Origin: Paenibacillus caseinilyticus
Lineage (GTDB): Bacteria > Bacillota > Bacilli > Paenibacillales > NBRC-103111
Reading direction: 5' to 3'
Assembly (NCBI RefSeq): GCF_027533645.1
Contig: NZ_JAQAGY010000031.1
Coordinates: forward strand, 1-64,000
DNA: 64,000 nt
In this document: piece by piece, positions 54,872 to 63,552 of the stretch
Layout of the letters: each line of letters starts with the position of its first letter
Position numbering within the stretch: the stretch's first letter is position 1
Notes under the pieces: generated by a model
Told to the model about the DNA's origin: nothing
The model's database searches: none
What the model saw: only the letters and a program-made list of their open reading frames with translations
Program-made: the position numbers and the translations under genes

Positions 54872-56065
54872 CTATACCGCTGCTGCGGCTGCTTTTTTTG
54901 CGATTTCGGCCGTTACGGCCGCAAGGCCCCGGTCCAGATCTTCTTTGCTGATGAGCAGGCTCGGTGCCAGCCGGATCACATTCGGTCCGGCGGAGATGAC
55001 GAGAACCCCTTGTTCGAGCAGAGGACCTATAATCTCTCCGGCCGGCACGGTCAGACCGATGCCCAGCAGGAGGCCGAGCCCGCGCACTTCCGTCACCAGC
55101 GGATTGCCTTCGAGCTGTTTCTTCAGCTCGCCGAGCGCGTATGCGCCAAGCTCCGCCGCGCGTGCCGGCAGCTTCTCCTCCAGCATAACCTCCAGGGTCG
55201 CCAGGCCTGCCGCCGTGGACAGGTAATTACCGCCGAAGGTCGACCCGTGGCTCCCGGCGGAGAACGCTTCGCGGAGCTTTTCCTTGCCGAGCATGGCGCC
55301 GATCGGCATCCCGCTGCCGAGCCCTTTGGCCAGTGTGAAGATATCCGGTTCGATGCCGTAGTGTTCATAAGCGAAAAGCTTGCCCGTACGGCCCATCCCC
55401 GTCTGAATCTCATCGATGATGAGCAGCAGGCCGTGCTCCTTGCAGAGCTCCTGGAGCCGGGCGATGAAAGCAGGCTCGGCCGCATTCACGCCGCCTTCGC
55501 CCTGTACCAGCTCCAGCATGATCGCACAAGTCCGGGTGGAGATGAGTTTCTCCACGGCTTCCGCATCATTGAACGGTGCGTAGACGAAGCCTTGAGGCAG
55601 CGGAGAGAAGCCTTCTTTGACCTTATCCTGCCCCGTTGCGGTCAGCGTAGCCAGCGTGCGGCCATGGAACGACATGTGGAAAGTAATGATCTCGAAGCGC
55701 TCCGGCTGCCCCAGCACCTTCTGGAAGTAGCGGCGGGCAAGCTTGATCGCCGCCTCATTCGCTTCGGCCCCGCTGTTGGAGAAGAATACCGCATCTGCGC
55801 AGGAGTGTTCTACCAGCAGGCCGGCAAGCTTCTCCTGGTTCGGAATGCGATACAGATTGCTTGTGTGCCACAGCGTATCGATCTGCTCTTTCAGGCGTTC
55901 GCCCACACGTTTTGGGGCATGCCCCAGGTTCGTAACCGCGATCCCGCACATCAGATCCAGATATTCCTTGCCGTTCTCATCCCACAGCCTGCTGCCGTCC
56001 CCCTTCACAAACGTAAAAGGATACCGTGCGTAGTTCGGAAACAATGCGCTTTGAGCCTCTCCCAT
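54872..56065 (-). CDS. argD: acetylornithine aminotransferase
   Basis: PLP enzyme converting N-acetylglutamate semialdehyde to N-acetylornithine, 397 residues. FFSNSGAEANEAAIKLAR, the D-E-I-Q motif IIDEIQTGMGRTG and the Schiff-base lysine in TLAKGLGSGMPIG are present. ATG 56065 is 8 bases after AAAGGAG; an upstream GTG is too close to the site. Its place between argB and argF supports ArgD over other class-III aminotransferases. Confidence 0.95.
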   Translation of the reverse strand: MGEAQSALFPNYARYPFTFVKGDGSRLWDENGKEYLDLMCGIAVTNLGHAPKRVGERLKEQIDTLWHTSNLYRIPNQEKLAGLLVEHSCADAVFFSNSGAEANEAAIKLARRYFQKVLGQPERFEIITFHMSFHGRTLATLTATGQDKVKEGFSPLPQGFVYAPFNDAEAVEKLISTRTCAIMLELVQGEGGVNAAEPAFIARLQELCKEHGLLLIIDEIQTGMGRTGKLFAYEHYGIEPDIFTLAKGLGSGMPIGAMLGKEKLREAFSAGSHGSTFGGNYLSTAAGLATLEVMLEEKLPARAAELGAYALGELKKQLEGNPLVTEVRGLGLLLGIGLTVPAGEIIGPLLEQGVLVISAGPNVIRLAPSLLISKEDLDRGLAAVTAEIAKKAAAAAV

Positions 56066-56102
56066 GTCGTTCACTCCTTTATATGGTTATGGTTAATACC
56101 CA

Positions 56103-56894
56103 TCAGTTCCTTACGATGCGCGTTCCGATGCCGCCTTCCTTGAGCACCCGGCTGAGCACGGCCGGTTCGGAGCCGTTCACGATGACCACCTCGCGCACCT
56201 GACCCTGGATGCACTGCACGGCAGCCCGCACCTTCGGAATCATGCCGCCATAAATCTCGCCACTCGCGATCATGTCGTCGATCTCTTGAACCGTGACCGC
56301 CGGAAGCACTCGCTTCTCCCCGTCCACCGTCTTCAGGATGCCGGGCACGTCCGTCACCACGATCATCCGCTCGACGCCGATATGCGAAGCGACCGCTCCG
56401 GCCGCCGTATCCGCATTGATATTGTACCGCTGGCCGCCGTCGGCACCGATCCCGACCGGAGCGATGACCGGCATGTAGCCCATGGCCACGATGCCTCGTA
56501 CCAGCTCGCCGTTCACATTCGTCACGTCACCGACGAGGCCCACTTCGTCCGCATTCGGGACCGGCTGTGCCTGAATGAGGCTGCCATCCACACCGGAGAG
56601 GCCGAGCGCCTTCGCCCCGGAGCGCTGGATCTTGCGGACGATCTCTTTGTTGATCTGTCCAGCAAGCACCATCTCCACGACGTCGAGCACCCTCTCGTCC
56701 GTCCGCCGGAGACCGTTCACGAACTCGGTCTCGATCCCAAGCTTGCCGAGCGTCTCCGAGATGGCCGGACCGCCGCCGTGAACGATCACCGGAATAAGAC
56801 CCTGCTCCTGCAGAATACGGAGATCTTCAAAGAAAGCATCAGGCAGGGCAGCCAGCGTACTGCCGCCGCATTTCATCACAAAACAGTCTTTCAT
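56103..56894 (-). CDS. argB: acetylglutamate kinase
   Basis: Phosphorylates N-acetylglutamate. 263 residues of the amino-acid-kinase fold: MKCGGSTL, VIVHGGGPAIS, NINADTAAGAVA, and DVPGILK. Start ATG 56894; GTG 56900 is equally near AAAAGGGG. It lacks the N-terminal helix of arginine-inhibited enzymes, which suggests the short, non-feedback type; that is inference. 38 bases before argD. Confidence 0.96.
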   Translation of the reverse strand: MKDCFVMKCGGSTLAALPDAFFEDLRILQEQGLIPVIVHGGGPAISETLGKLGIETEFVNGLRRTDERVLDVVEMVLAGQINKEIVRKIQRSGAKALGLSGVDGSLIQAQPVPNADEVGLVGDVTNVNGELVRGIVAMGYMPVIAPVGIGADGGQRYNINADTAAGAVASHIGVERMIVVTDVPGILKTVDGEKRVLPAVTVQEIDDMIASGEIYGGMIPKVRAAVQCIQGQVREVVIVNGSEPAVLSRVLKEGGIGTRIVRN

Positions 56895-57003
56895 CCGCAC
56901 GTGTCCCCTTTTGCTCTATATCCCTTGCCGTCCGCAGCCTGATTGACCCTGGAAGGAACCGGACTGGCCGGCAATGCCTTATTGGCCTGATGGACCTTCG
57001 CAG

Positions 57004-58233
57004 CTATGTCCGGTAGGCCGCATTGATCCGTACATAATCGTAAGTCAGGTCGCAGCCCCATGCGGTAGCCGATACCTCTCCCATATGCAGATCGACATGG
57101 ATCAGAACGAAGTCTCCCTTGAGATACTCGGCCGCCCGCTCCTCATCGAACTTCACCGGCCTGGACTGCTCCAGCACCGTAATGTCGCCGAGGCGTACAT
57201 CGACGGTCTCGGTCTCGACCTTGTGGCCCGCGCGCCCTACGGCGGCGATAATCCGCCCCCAGTTGGCATCCGCGCCGTACACCGCGGTCTTCACGAGAGA
57301 AGAGCCGATGACGGTCTTGGCGATGGCCCGTGCCGCTTCTTTCGATGCCGCGCCGGCAATCGTCACCTCGACGAGCTTCGTCGCTCCTTCGCCGTCACGC
57401 GCTATCGCTTTGGCGAGATGCTCGCCCACGAAGGCGAACCCGGCCGCGAACGCATCCCAGTCCGGATGCTCCGGCGTCAGCGCGTCGCCGCCCGCGAGCC
57501 CGCTGGCCAGGACAACGACCATATCGTTCGTGCTCGTATCGCCGTCCACGGTAATCATATTGAACGTGGAATCGGTCACCTCGTTGAGCAGCTTCTGCAG
57601 GTCCGCAGCGGCTATATTCGCATCGGTCGTCATGAACCCGAGCATGGTAGCCATGTTCGGATGAATCATGCCGGAGCCTTTGGCTGCGCCCGCGATGTGC
57701 ACGGTCCTGCCGCCTACGGAGAGCGATACGCAGATCTCCTTCTTCACGAGATCCGTGGTCAGGATCGCCTGGCAGAAGTCGTCGCCGCCATCCGCGCTCA
57801 CACCCGCGGGCAGCCGTTCGATGCCGGAGAGCACCTTGCCCATCGGCAGGAGTTCCCCGATCACGCCTGTCGATGTCACGCCGACCAAGTGTTCCGCTAC
57901 GCCGAACGCCTCGGCAGCGGCCGACCGCATCGCGCGCGCATCGTCCACGCCCTGCTGGCCCGTGCACGCATTCGCGTTGCCCGAGTTCACCAGCATGACC
58001 TGCAGCGTGCCGTCCTGGCCGATGCTCTCCTGCGTCACGCCGAGAGGTGCCGCCTGGAACTGGTTCAGCGTATAGACGCCCGCCGCCTGTGCCGGCACAT
58101 CGCATACTATTACGCCCAAGTCGTGGCGCTCCGTCTTCTTCAGTCCGCAGTGCAGTCCCCCTGCGCGGAATCCTGCCGGCGTCGTTACGGAACCTTCCGG
58201 CACCACCACGAACCCTGCTTTGCCTACCGTCAT
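57004..58233 (-). CDS. argJ: bifunctional ornithine acetyltransferase / N-acetylglutamate synthase
   Basis: ArgJ recycles the acetyl group from acetylornithine to glutamate. 409 residues. The self-cleavage site is in GMIHPNMATMLGF, before Thr196, which becomes the nucleophile of the beta chain. TSTGVIGE and SSLVKTAVYGADANWGR are also present. Because a cyclic pathway is complete with argJ, a separate argE/argA is not required. Lies 40 bases after argC. Confidence 0.96.
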   Translation of the reverse strand: MTVGKAGFVVVPEGSVTTPAGFRAGGLHCGLKKTERHDLGVIVCDVPAQAAGVYTLNQFQAAPLGVTQESIGQDGTLQVMLVNSGNANACTGQQGVDDARAMRSAAAEAFGVAEHLVGVTSTGVIGELLPMGKVLSGIERLPAGVSADGGDDFCQAILTTDLVKKEICVSLSVGGRTVHIAGAAKGSGMIHPNMATMLGFMTTDANIAAADLQKLLNEVTDSTFNMITVDGDTSTNDMVVVLASGLAGGDALTPEHPDWDAFAAGFAFVGEHLAKAIARDGEGATKLVEVTIAGAASKEAARAIAKTVIGSSLVKTAVYGADANWGRIIAAVGRAGHKVETETVDVRLGDITVLEQSRPVKFDEERAAEYLKGDFVLIHVDLHMGEVSATAWGCDLTYDYVRINAAYRT

Positions 58234-58273
58234 CGCTCTCTCTCCCGTTCTACCCTGTTATGGAAGGCTTGCC

Positions 58274-59323
58274 TTAAGGATACACCGGACTGAATGCCAG
58301 CCCGGTTCCCTCGTCCCAGCCCATCATGAGGTTCAAGTTCTGTATTGCCTGGCCCGCTGCGCCCTTCACGACATTATCGATGACCGAGATGACGGTCAAC
58401 CGGCCCGTACGCGGGTCCAGGGACAAGCCGATATCGCAATAATTGGAGCCAAGCACCTGTTTCGTCGCCGGGAATTTGCCCTGTTCCAGAATCCGGACGA
58501 ACCGGCGCCCTTCATAATAAGAGCGGAACAGCGCGAAGATCTCCTCTTCGCTGCGGCTTTCTTTCAATTGAACATAGATCGTCGAGAGGATGCCCCGCGT
58601 CATCGGCACGAGATGCGTCGTGAACGTAATCACGGCCTCTTCGCCCGCCAGACGGGTCAGCGTCTGTTCGATCTCCGGCGTATGCTGGTGCCGGTTGACT
58701 TTGTACGCCATGAAATTCTCGTTCATCTCCGAGTAATGCACCGTCAGGCTGAGCCCGCGTCCCGCTCCGGACACGCCGGACTTCGCATCGACGATAATCG
58801 ACTTCGGGTCGATCCACCGGTTAGCCGCCAGCGGAGCAAGGCCAAGGGCCGTCGCCGTCGGATAACAGCCCGGGTTCGATACGAAGTTTGCTCCCTTGAC
58901 TTCTTCGCCGAATACCTCGGAGAGTCCGTATACCGCTTTGTTTATGTAGTCCGGATCAGCCGGCTTATGTTTGTACCACTGTTCGTAATCCGCCCCGTTC
59001 TTCAGCCGGAAGTCGCCCGAGATATCGACCACTTTCAATCCCGCTTCCAGAAGCTTCGGCGACAATTCGCTGCTGATGCCGTGCGGCGTAGCGAGGAAGA
59101 CGACATCCGCTTTCTCCTTCAGCAACTCCACATCGACTGCATCCAGCCGGTCGGTCAGGATTCCATTCAGGTGCGGAAATCCTTCCGCGATGGAGGCTCC
59201 GGCGTTTGAAGATGAGACCACCGACGTGATGGCCACGTGCGGGTGGGCCAGCAGCAGCCGGATCGTTTCGGCCCCGCCGTATCCTGTCGCGCCGATAATG
59301 GCCGCTCTTACTTTTATAGACAT
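58274..59323 (-). CDS. argC: N-acetyl-gamma-glutamyl-phosphate reductase
   Basis: NADPH-dependent reduction of N-acetylglutamyl phosphate. 349 residues, with GATGYGGAE at the N-terminus (cofactor loop), catalytic Cys153 in SNPGCYPTA and the HQHTPEIEQ motif. ATG 59323 is 8 bases after GGAGGG. A 64-residue in-frame extension lies upstream of the promoter and is rejected. First gene of argC-J-B-D-F-G-H. Confidence 0.97.
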   Translation of the reverse strand: MSIKVRAAIIGATGYGGAETIRLLLAHPHVAITSVVSSSNAGASIAEGFPHLNGILTDRLDAVDVELLKEKADVVFLATPHGISSELSPKLLEAGLKVVDISGDFRLKNGADYEQWYKHKPADPDYINKAVYGLSEVFGEEVKGANFVSNPGCYPTATALGLAPLAANRWIDPKSIIVDAKSGVSGAGRGLSLTVHYSEMNENFMAYKVNRHQHTPEIEQTLTRLAGEEAVITFTTHLVPMTRGILSTIYVQLKESRSEEEIFALFRSYYEGRRFVRILEQGKFPATKQVLGSNYCDIGLSLDPRTGRLTVISVIDNVVKGAAGQAIQNLNLMMGWDEGTGLAFSPVYP

Positions 59324-59348
59324 ATCCGTTCCCTCCACATGAAAACTA

Positions 59349-59384
59349 TGTATTATTATACATTCTGGGGTATAATAATTCAAT
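59349..59384 (-). promoter_or_regulatory. arginine-regulated promoter with two ARG-box-like operators
   Basis: TTGAAT (59383-59378), 17 bases, TATAAT (59360-59355) on the minus strand. The -35 lies within TTGAATTATTATACC and the -10 within TGTATAATAATACA, both close to ArgR/AhrC ARG-box patterns (TGAAT...ATTCA type), with centres about 21 bases apart. Repressor binding would block polymerase directly. The arg regulator itself is not in the window. Confidence 0.65.
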
Positions 59385-59627
59385 TCCTTTTTTACCTCTT
59401 CGGAAGTCCTCCGGAGGGAAGTCCGCTCTGTCCCGTCACCAGGAAAGCAGCCCGCTCTCTCAGCACCTCCGCAGGCGAATGCCACACGTTCAGAAAACTT
59501 TTCCATCCCCCTCATCGTACCCTACGTCCGCCTTCACTGCAACACTCTTCTGACGTCTCCGAAGTCCGTCTGCTCCTCTGTTTTTCACTCCTGCAAAGCC
59601 TATATAGACGACCTATCCCCTTACCAG

Positions 59628-59654
59628 CATTCCCCGCCCGCAAGCCGGGGAATG
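59628..59654. repeat. perfect inverted repeat upstream of the DUF2294 promoter
   Basis: CATTCCCCG (59628-59636) and CGGGGAATG (59646-59654), 9-base loop, ending 3 bases before the -35. A third copy of CGGGGAATG is at 59716-59724, overlapping the ribosome site. It is not downstream of a rightward gene, so a regulator site is more likely than a terminator. Confidence 0.45.
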
Positions 59655-59657
59655 TTC

Positions 59658-59686
59658 TTGAACTGGCCCGGTCCGCATGATAAAAT
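59658..59686 (+). promoter_or_regulatory. promoter of the DUF2294 gene
   Basis: TTGAAC (59658-59663), 17 bases, TAAAAT (59681-59686), with a TG two bases before the -10. Good sigma-A match. Confidence 0.65.
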
Positions 59687-59730
59687 TTGAGTTGCTTTCT
59701 ACGCGTCAGATGAATCGGGGAATGCATGCT

Positions 59731-60090
59731 ATGAATAAAATCGAAGCCGAGTTCGGCAATTTGGTGAAAGCGTTCCGCAAGAAGCACATGGGCAAAGGCC
59801 CCCGCGAGATCCGCACCACGTTCTGCAGGAACTGGGCGATCTGCGAGATGGAAGGCCATCTCTCTCCCGTCGAGAAGTTCATCGCCACCGCCACCGACGG
59901 CAAGCAGGCCCTTCGGACCGCCCGGACCGAAATGGTCAAGGAAATGTACCGGACCCACCGGCCCGTAGAGATGGAGGAACTTCTGGGCGCCCGCTTCGTG
60001 GATTTGTTTGTCGATATCGACCTCGATAAGGATATCGGCATGAGTATTTTCGTATTCGACCGGGAGATCGAGCAGCTTGCCCGAAGCTAA
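59731..60090 (+). CDS. DUF2294 domain-containing protein
   Basis: A 119-residue soluble protein. KIEAEFGNLVKAFRKKHMGKGPREIRT and the C-terminal FVDLFVDIDLDKDIGMSIFVFDREIE match the DUF2294 family (called Na-translocating decarboxylase-linked in some databases), whose function is unknown. It begins at ATG 59731, after CGGGGAA; ATG 59722 in frame is possible. Divergent from argC. Confidence 0.75.
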   Translation: MNKIEAEFGNLVKAFRKKHMGKGPREIRTTFCRNWAICEMEGHLSPVEKFIATATDGKQALRTARTEMVKEMYRTHRPVEMEELLGARFVDLFVDIDLDKDIGMSIFVFDREIEQLARS

Positions 60091-60339
60091 GGCTCCGGAC
60101 GAAGCTTGATCCCGTTTTCTTACGTACAGGTTACCTGGGCATGCCCAAGCCTTCTTGCGCCGCCCGCAGATCCAACCCTTCCGTGCCGTTGGCACTTGGC
60201 AGCGAACCTGCTCAAGACTAACCGCCGCAACAGACCCAGCCTCATCCGGAGTTTCGATTTTTGCCGGTCCGGGGCTTTGGTCCGCTGCGGCTTTTTGCGT
60301 ACCTCCCTATCCTATTCCTTATCCGAAGGAGTGTTCCTT
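60091..60339. other. intergenic region upstream of the molybdoenzyme gene
   Basis: No gene. I looked for a molybdenum-cofactor riboswitch and an FNR site and saw neither. A CCGG-rich hairpin is possible around 60247-60275, without a terminator tail. Confidence 0.4.
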
Positions 60340-62694
60340 ATGGGCCAAACCAAACATACCGGGCGCATTCCCCTGCCCTCTCTGCCCGATCCGTCCTTAT
60401 GGGCCAGCCGGGTGCCATTCGGGCTCAACCGCATCAAACCGCGGCATATCCGCGACACATTCAAGGCCGTCTGGGATAACCGCGACCAGCTGCCCTACGC
60501 CTACCGGATCCTGACCCAGGGGGTGTGCGACGGCTGCGCGCTCGGCGTGGCCGGCCTGCAGGATCAGACGCTGGCCGGGCCGCATCTGTGTACTACGCGG
60601 CTCAACGTGCTGCGGCTCAATACGATGCCCGCCATCGCCGGCGATGTGCTGCACGCGGATATCGACGAGCTGCGCCGTATGGACAGCACGGCGCTGCGCG
60701 GCCTCGGGCGGCTGCCGTATCCACTGATCCGCCGCAAGGGCGAGCGCCGCTTCTCCCGCCTCTCCTGGGACGAGGCGCTGGATACGATCGCCGCGAAGAT
60801 CGCCGCGGTAGATCCGAAGCAGCTCGCTTTCTATCTGACCGCCCGCGGCATCACGAACGAATCGTATTACGCGGCGGCCAAGACGGCCCGTTTTCTCGGC
60901 ACGAATCACATCGATAATGCGTCCCGCATCTGCCACTCGCCTTCGAAGACGGCCCTGAAGCGTTCTGTCGGCATCGGCGCTTCGTCCTGCAGCTATAAGG
61001 ACTGGATCGGCACCGACGTCCTCATCTTCTGGGGGAGCGTCGCGGCGAACAACCAGCCCGTGTCGACCAAGTATATGTATGCGGCGAAGCGCAAGGGCAC
61101 CAAGATCATCGTGATCAACCCGTACCACGAGCCGTCGATGGACCGGTACTGGATTCCTTCCGTGCCCGAATCCGCCCTGTTCGGCACGAAGCTCGCCGAT
61201 GACTTCTATCAGGTGAACATCGGCGGCGATATTGCCTTCATGAACGGAGTCATGAAGGTGTGGTTCGAGATGGAGCGCAAGCAGGCGGGATCGGCGCTAG
61301 ACCACGCCTTCCTGGCCGCGCATACCAGCGGCCTAGAAGCGCTGCGCGCCCATGTAGAGGCTCAGGATTGGAGCCAGCTCGAGCAAGCCTCCGGCCTGAC
61401 GCGGGAGCGGATGCAAGCCTTCGCAGAGGAGCTGGCCGCAGCCAAGTCCGGCGTCTTCGTCTGGAGCATGGGGCTGACCCAGCACCGCTTCGGCACCGAC
61501 AACATCTCGCAGGTCGCCAACCTGGCGCTGCTGCGCGGGTTCCTCGGCCGGGAACACTGCGGCCTCATGCCGATCCGCGGGCACAGCGGGGTCCAAGGCT
61601 CGGGCGAGATGGGCGCCGATCCGTTCTCGCTGCCCGGCGGGGAGATCAGCGATCCCGAGGCGCGGCGGCGCATCGAGGCCCAGTGGGGCTTCGAGCTGCC
61701 GGCCTGGCAGGGCGATATCGTCGGCGTCTCGCTGGAGAACGCCGTCCTGCCCGAAGACCATGAGCGCCGGCTGCGGGTGTTCTACACTTCCGGCGGCAAC
61801 TTCCTCGAGACGATGCCGGACCCTGACTTCGTCCGGCAGTGCCTGGAGGCGATGGAGGTGCGGGTGCATCAGGATATCATCCTGAACACCTCGACCCTCG
61901 TCGATGCGGCGGAAGCCGTGATCGTCCTGCCGGCCATGACCCGCTACGAGCAGCCCGGCGGCGGCACATCGACATCCACCGAGCGGATGGTTTACTTCTC
62001 TCCGGAGATCGAAGGCCCACGGATGCCGGAAGCCCGGGCCGAGTGGCAGATCTACGCGGAGCTGGCCGCCAGGGTGAAGCCTGAGGAGGCCTACCAGCTC
62101 GGCCTGCAGTCCGCGGCGGACATCCGCCGGGAGATCGCCGAAGCGGCGCCGAATTATGAGGGAATTCAGCATCTGAAGGCGAAGGGTGACGTGTTCCAAT
62201 GGGGCGGCGCCTGGCTGTGCGAAGGCGGGGTCTGCCCTACACCGGACGGCCGGGGGCGGCTGCTGCCCATCGAACTGCCGGAGCTGCGCAAGCCCGAAGG
62301 CCACTTCTTCGTCACGACCCGGCGGGGCAAGCAGTTCAACTCCATGATCTACAGCGAGCGGGATCCATTCAACGGGGCGGACCGGTATGATGTGCTGATG
62401 AGCGAGGAAGACGGGAAGAAGCTGGGCCTGCGGGAAGGCGACGCGATCGTGGTCTATAACCGGTACGGCGCCATGCACGGGCGGGCCAAGTGGGAGCCGG
62501 TGCGAGCCGGGAATATCGAAGTCCACTGGCCGGAAGGCAACGTACTGCTGCCAACCGGGGTGTATGAACCGCACGCGGGGATTCCGGAATACAATACGTC
62601 CGTCATTGTGGAGAAAGCGGAGACGTATCATGCGATGAAAGATACGAAGTATGTGGAGCGGCGTATCGAAGAATTGGAGCTGGAGAGCGAGTGA
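60340..62694 (+). CDS. molybdopterin-dependent oxidoreductase, FdhF/YdeP family
   Basis: A 784-residue molybdenum enzyme. Cys63 and Cys66 in GVCDGCALG, the family ICHSPSKTALKRSVG segment, GSVAANNQPVSTKYMYAAKRKG and GHSGVQGSGEMGADP match the YdeP/FdhF-like branch, which in E. coli is linked to acid resistance. A classical four-Cys Fe-S loop is not evident. The substrate is unknown. The start follows GAAGGAGTG. The next gene, fdhD, starts immediately after its stop, pairing the enzyme with its sulfurtransferase chaperone. Confidence 0.88.
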   Translation: MGQTKHTGRIPLPSLPDPSLWASRVPFGLNRIKPRHIRDTFKAVWDNRDQLPYAYRILTQGVCDGCALGVAGLQDQTLAGPHLCTTRLNVLRLNTMPAIAGDVLHADIDELRRMDSTALRGLGRLPYPLIRRKGERRFSRLSWDEALDTIAAKIAAVDPKQLAFYLTARGITNESYYAAAKTARFLGTNHIDNASRICHSPSKTALKRSVGIGASSCSYKDWIGTDVLIFWGSVAANNQPVSTKYMYAAKRKGTKIIVINPYHEPSMDRYWIPSVPESALFGTKLADDFYQVNIGGDIAFMNGVMKVWFEMERKQAGSALDHAFLAAHTSGLEALRAHVEAQDWSQLEQASGLTRERMQAFAEELAAAKSGVFVWSMGLTQHRFGTDNISQVANLALLRGFLGREHCGLMPIRGHSGVQGSGEMGADPFSLPGGEISDPEARRRIEAQWGFELPAWQGDIVGVSLENAVLPEDHERRLRVFYTSGGNFLETMPDPDFVRQCLEAMEVRVHQDIILNTSTLVDAAEAVIVLPAMTRYEQPGGGTSTSTERMVYFSPEIEGPRMPEARAEWQIYAELAARVKPEEAYQLGLQSAADIRREIAEAAPNYEGIQHLKAKGDVFQWGGAWLCEGGVCPTPDGRGRLLPIELPELRKPEGHFFVTTRRGKQFNSMIYSERDPFNGADRYDVLMSEEDGKKLGLREGDAIVVYNRYGAMHGRAKWEPVRAGNIEVHWPEGNVLLPTGVYEPHAGIPEYNTSVIVEKAETYHAMKDTKYVERRIEELELESE

Positions 62695-63501
62695 ATGGGA
62701 ATGGACGATGAATCTGTCACAGCAAGATCCCTATGGAGATACGAGGACGGCGGCCTCCGCCCGCTGGTCGATACGGTGGCACGGGAAGTTCCCCTCACCG
62801 TCCGTCTGGACGGGGAGGAGTTCGCGACCGTGGTCTGCTCTCCTGACGACCTCGAGGACTGGGCGGCCGGGTTCCTTGCGGCGGAAGGCGTGATCCGCAC
62901 CTGGTCTGACATCCGGTCGCTTGAGGTGGATACTGGGAAGGGCTTCGCCTATGTGGAACTCAAAAACCCGCTGCCGGCCCGGCAGCGGGATCAATCCAAA
63001 CGGTTTATCGGCTCCTGCTGCGGCAAGAGCCGGCAATTCTACTTCCAGAGCGACGTGCGGACGGCCCGCACCGTGCTCTCCCGCCATACGCTGACGCCGG
63101 GGCAATGCCTGCGGCTGATCGCGCTGCTGCAGGACGGCTCCGATGTGTTCCGCCGGACCGGCGGCGTCCACAATGCGGCCCTTTGCTCCGCGGAGGCGCT
63201 CCTGATCCGGCGCAGCGATATCGGACGGCATAACGCGCTCGACAAGCTCTTCGGCTGCAGCCTGAGGCAGGGGCTGCCCCTCCACGATAAGGTGCTCGCT
63301 TTCAGCGGCCGCGTCTCGTCCGAGGTACTCCTAAAGGCCGCCAAGATGGGCATCGGCCTCCTGCTCTCGAAGTCTGCGCCGACCGATCTGGCGCTGGATC
63401 TGGCGGATGACCTCGGCATCACCGTCGTCGGCTTCATCCGCGGACACACCTTCAACGTCTATTCTCACCCGGAGAGGATAAGCGGCATCGGCGCCCAGTG
63501 A
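62695..63501 (+). CDS. fdhD: formate dehydrogenase accessory sulfurtransferase FdhD
   Basis: FdhD transfers sulfur to the molybdenum cofactor of formate-dehydrogenase-type enzymes. 268 residues with AREVPLTVRLDGE, SPDDLEDWAAGFLAAEG, RRTGGVHNAALC and SDIGRHNALDKL. The usual CxxC is replaced by adjacent Cys108-Cys109 (GSCCGKS), a variant to note. It starts directly after the oxidoreductase stop codon; the pair forms a unit. Confidence 0.93.
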   Translation: MGMDDESVTARSLWRYEDGGLRPLVDTVAREVPLTVRLDGEEFATVVCSPDDLEDWAAGFLAAEGVIRTWSDIRSLEVDTGKGFAYVELKNPLPARQRDQSKRFIGSCCGKSRQFYFQSDVRTARTVLSRHTLTPGQCLRLIALLQDGSDVFRRTGGVHNAALCSAEALLIRRSDIGRHNALDKLFGCSLRQGLPLHDKVLAFSGRVSSEVLLKAAKMGIGLLLSKSAPTDLALDLADDLGITVVGFIRGHTFNVYSHPERISGIGAQ

Positions 63502-63552
63502 GCGGCTTCCTCCCAGTCAGTCCCGACCAACCGCGCTTAGCCGCCCCTGCTC

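Noticed and set aside
59324..59515. 64-residue N-terminal extension of ArgC
   Set aside because: It crosses the promoter and has no family counterpart; ATG 59323 has a good ribosome site.
59385..59627. T-box-like leader upstream of argC
   Set aside because: GGTGACGGGACAGAGCGG is only loosely like the T-box core, no specifier or terminator pair was found, and the likely promoter lies downstream of it.
59628..59724. RNA switch between two CGGGGAATG pairings controlling DUF2294 translation
   Set aside because: The predicted start of transcription (after 59686) excludes the upstream hairpin from the mRNA.
60091..60339. Molybdenum-cofactor riboswitch before the YdeP-like gene
   Set aside because: No recognisable conserved core or expression platform.
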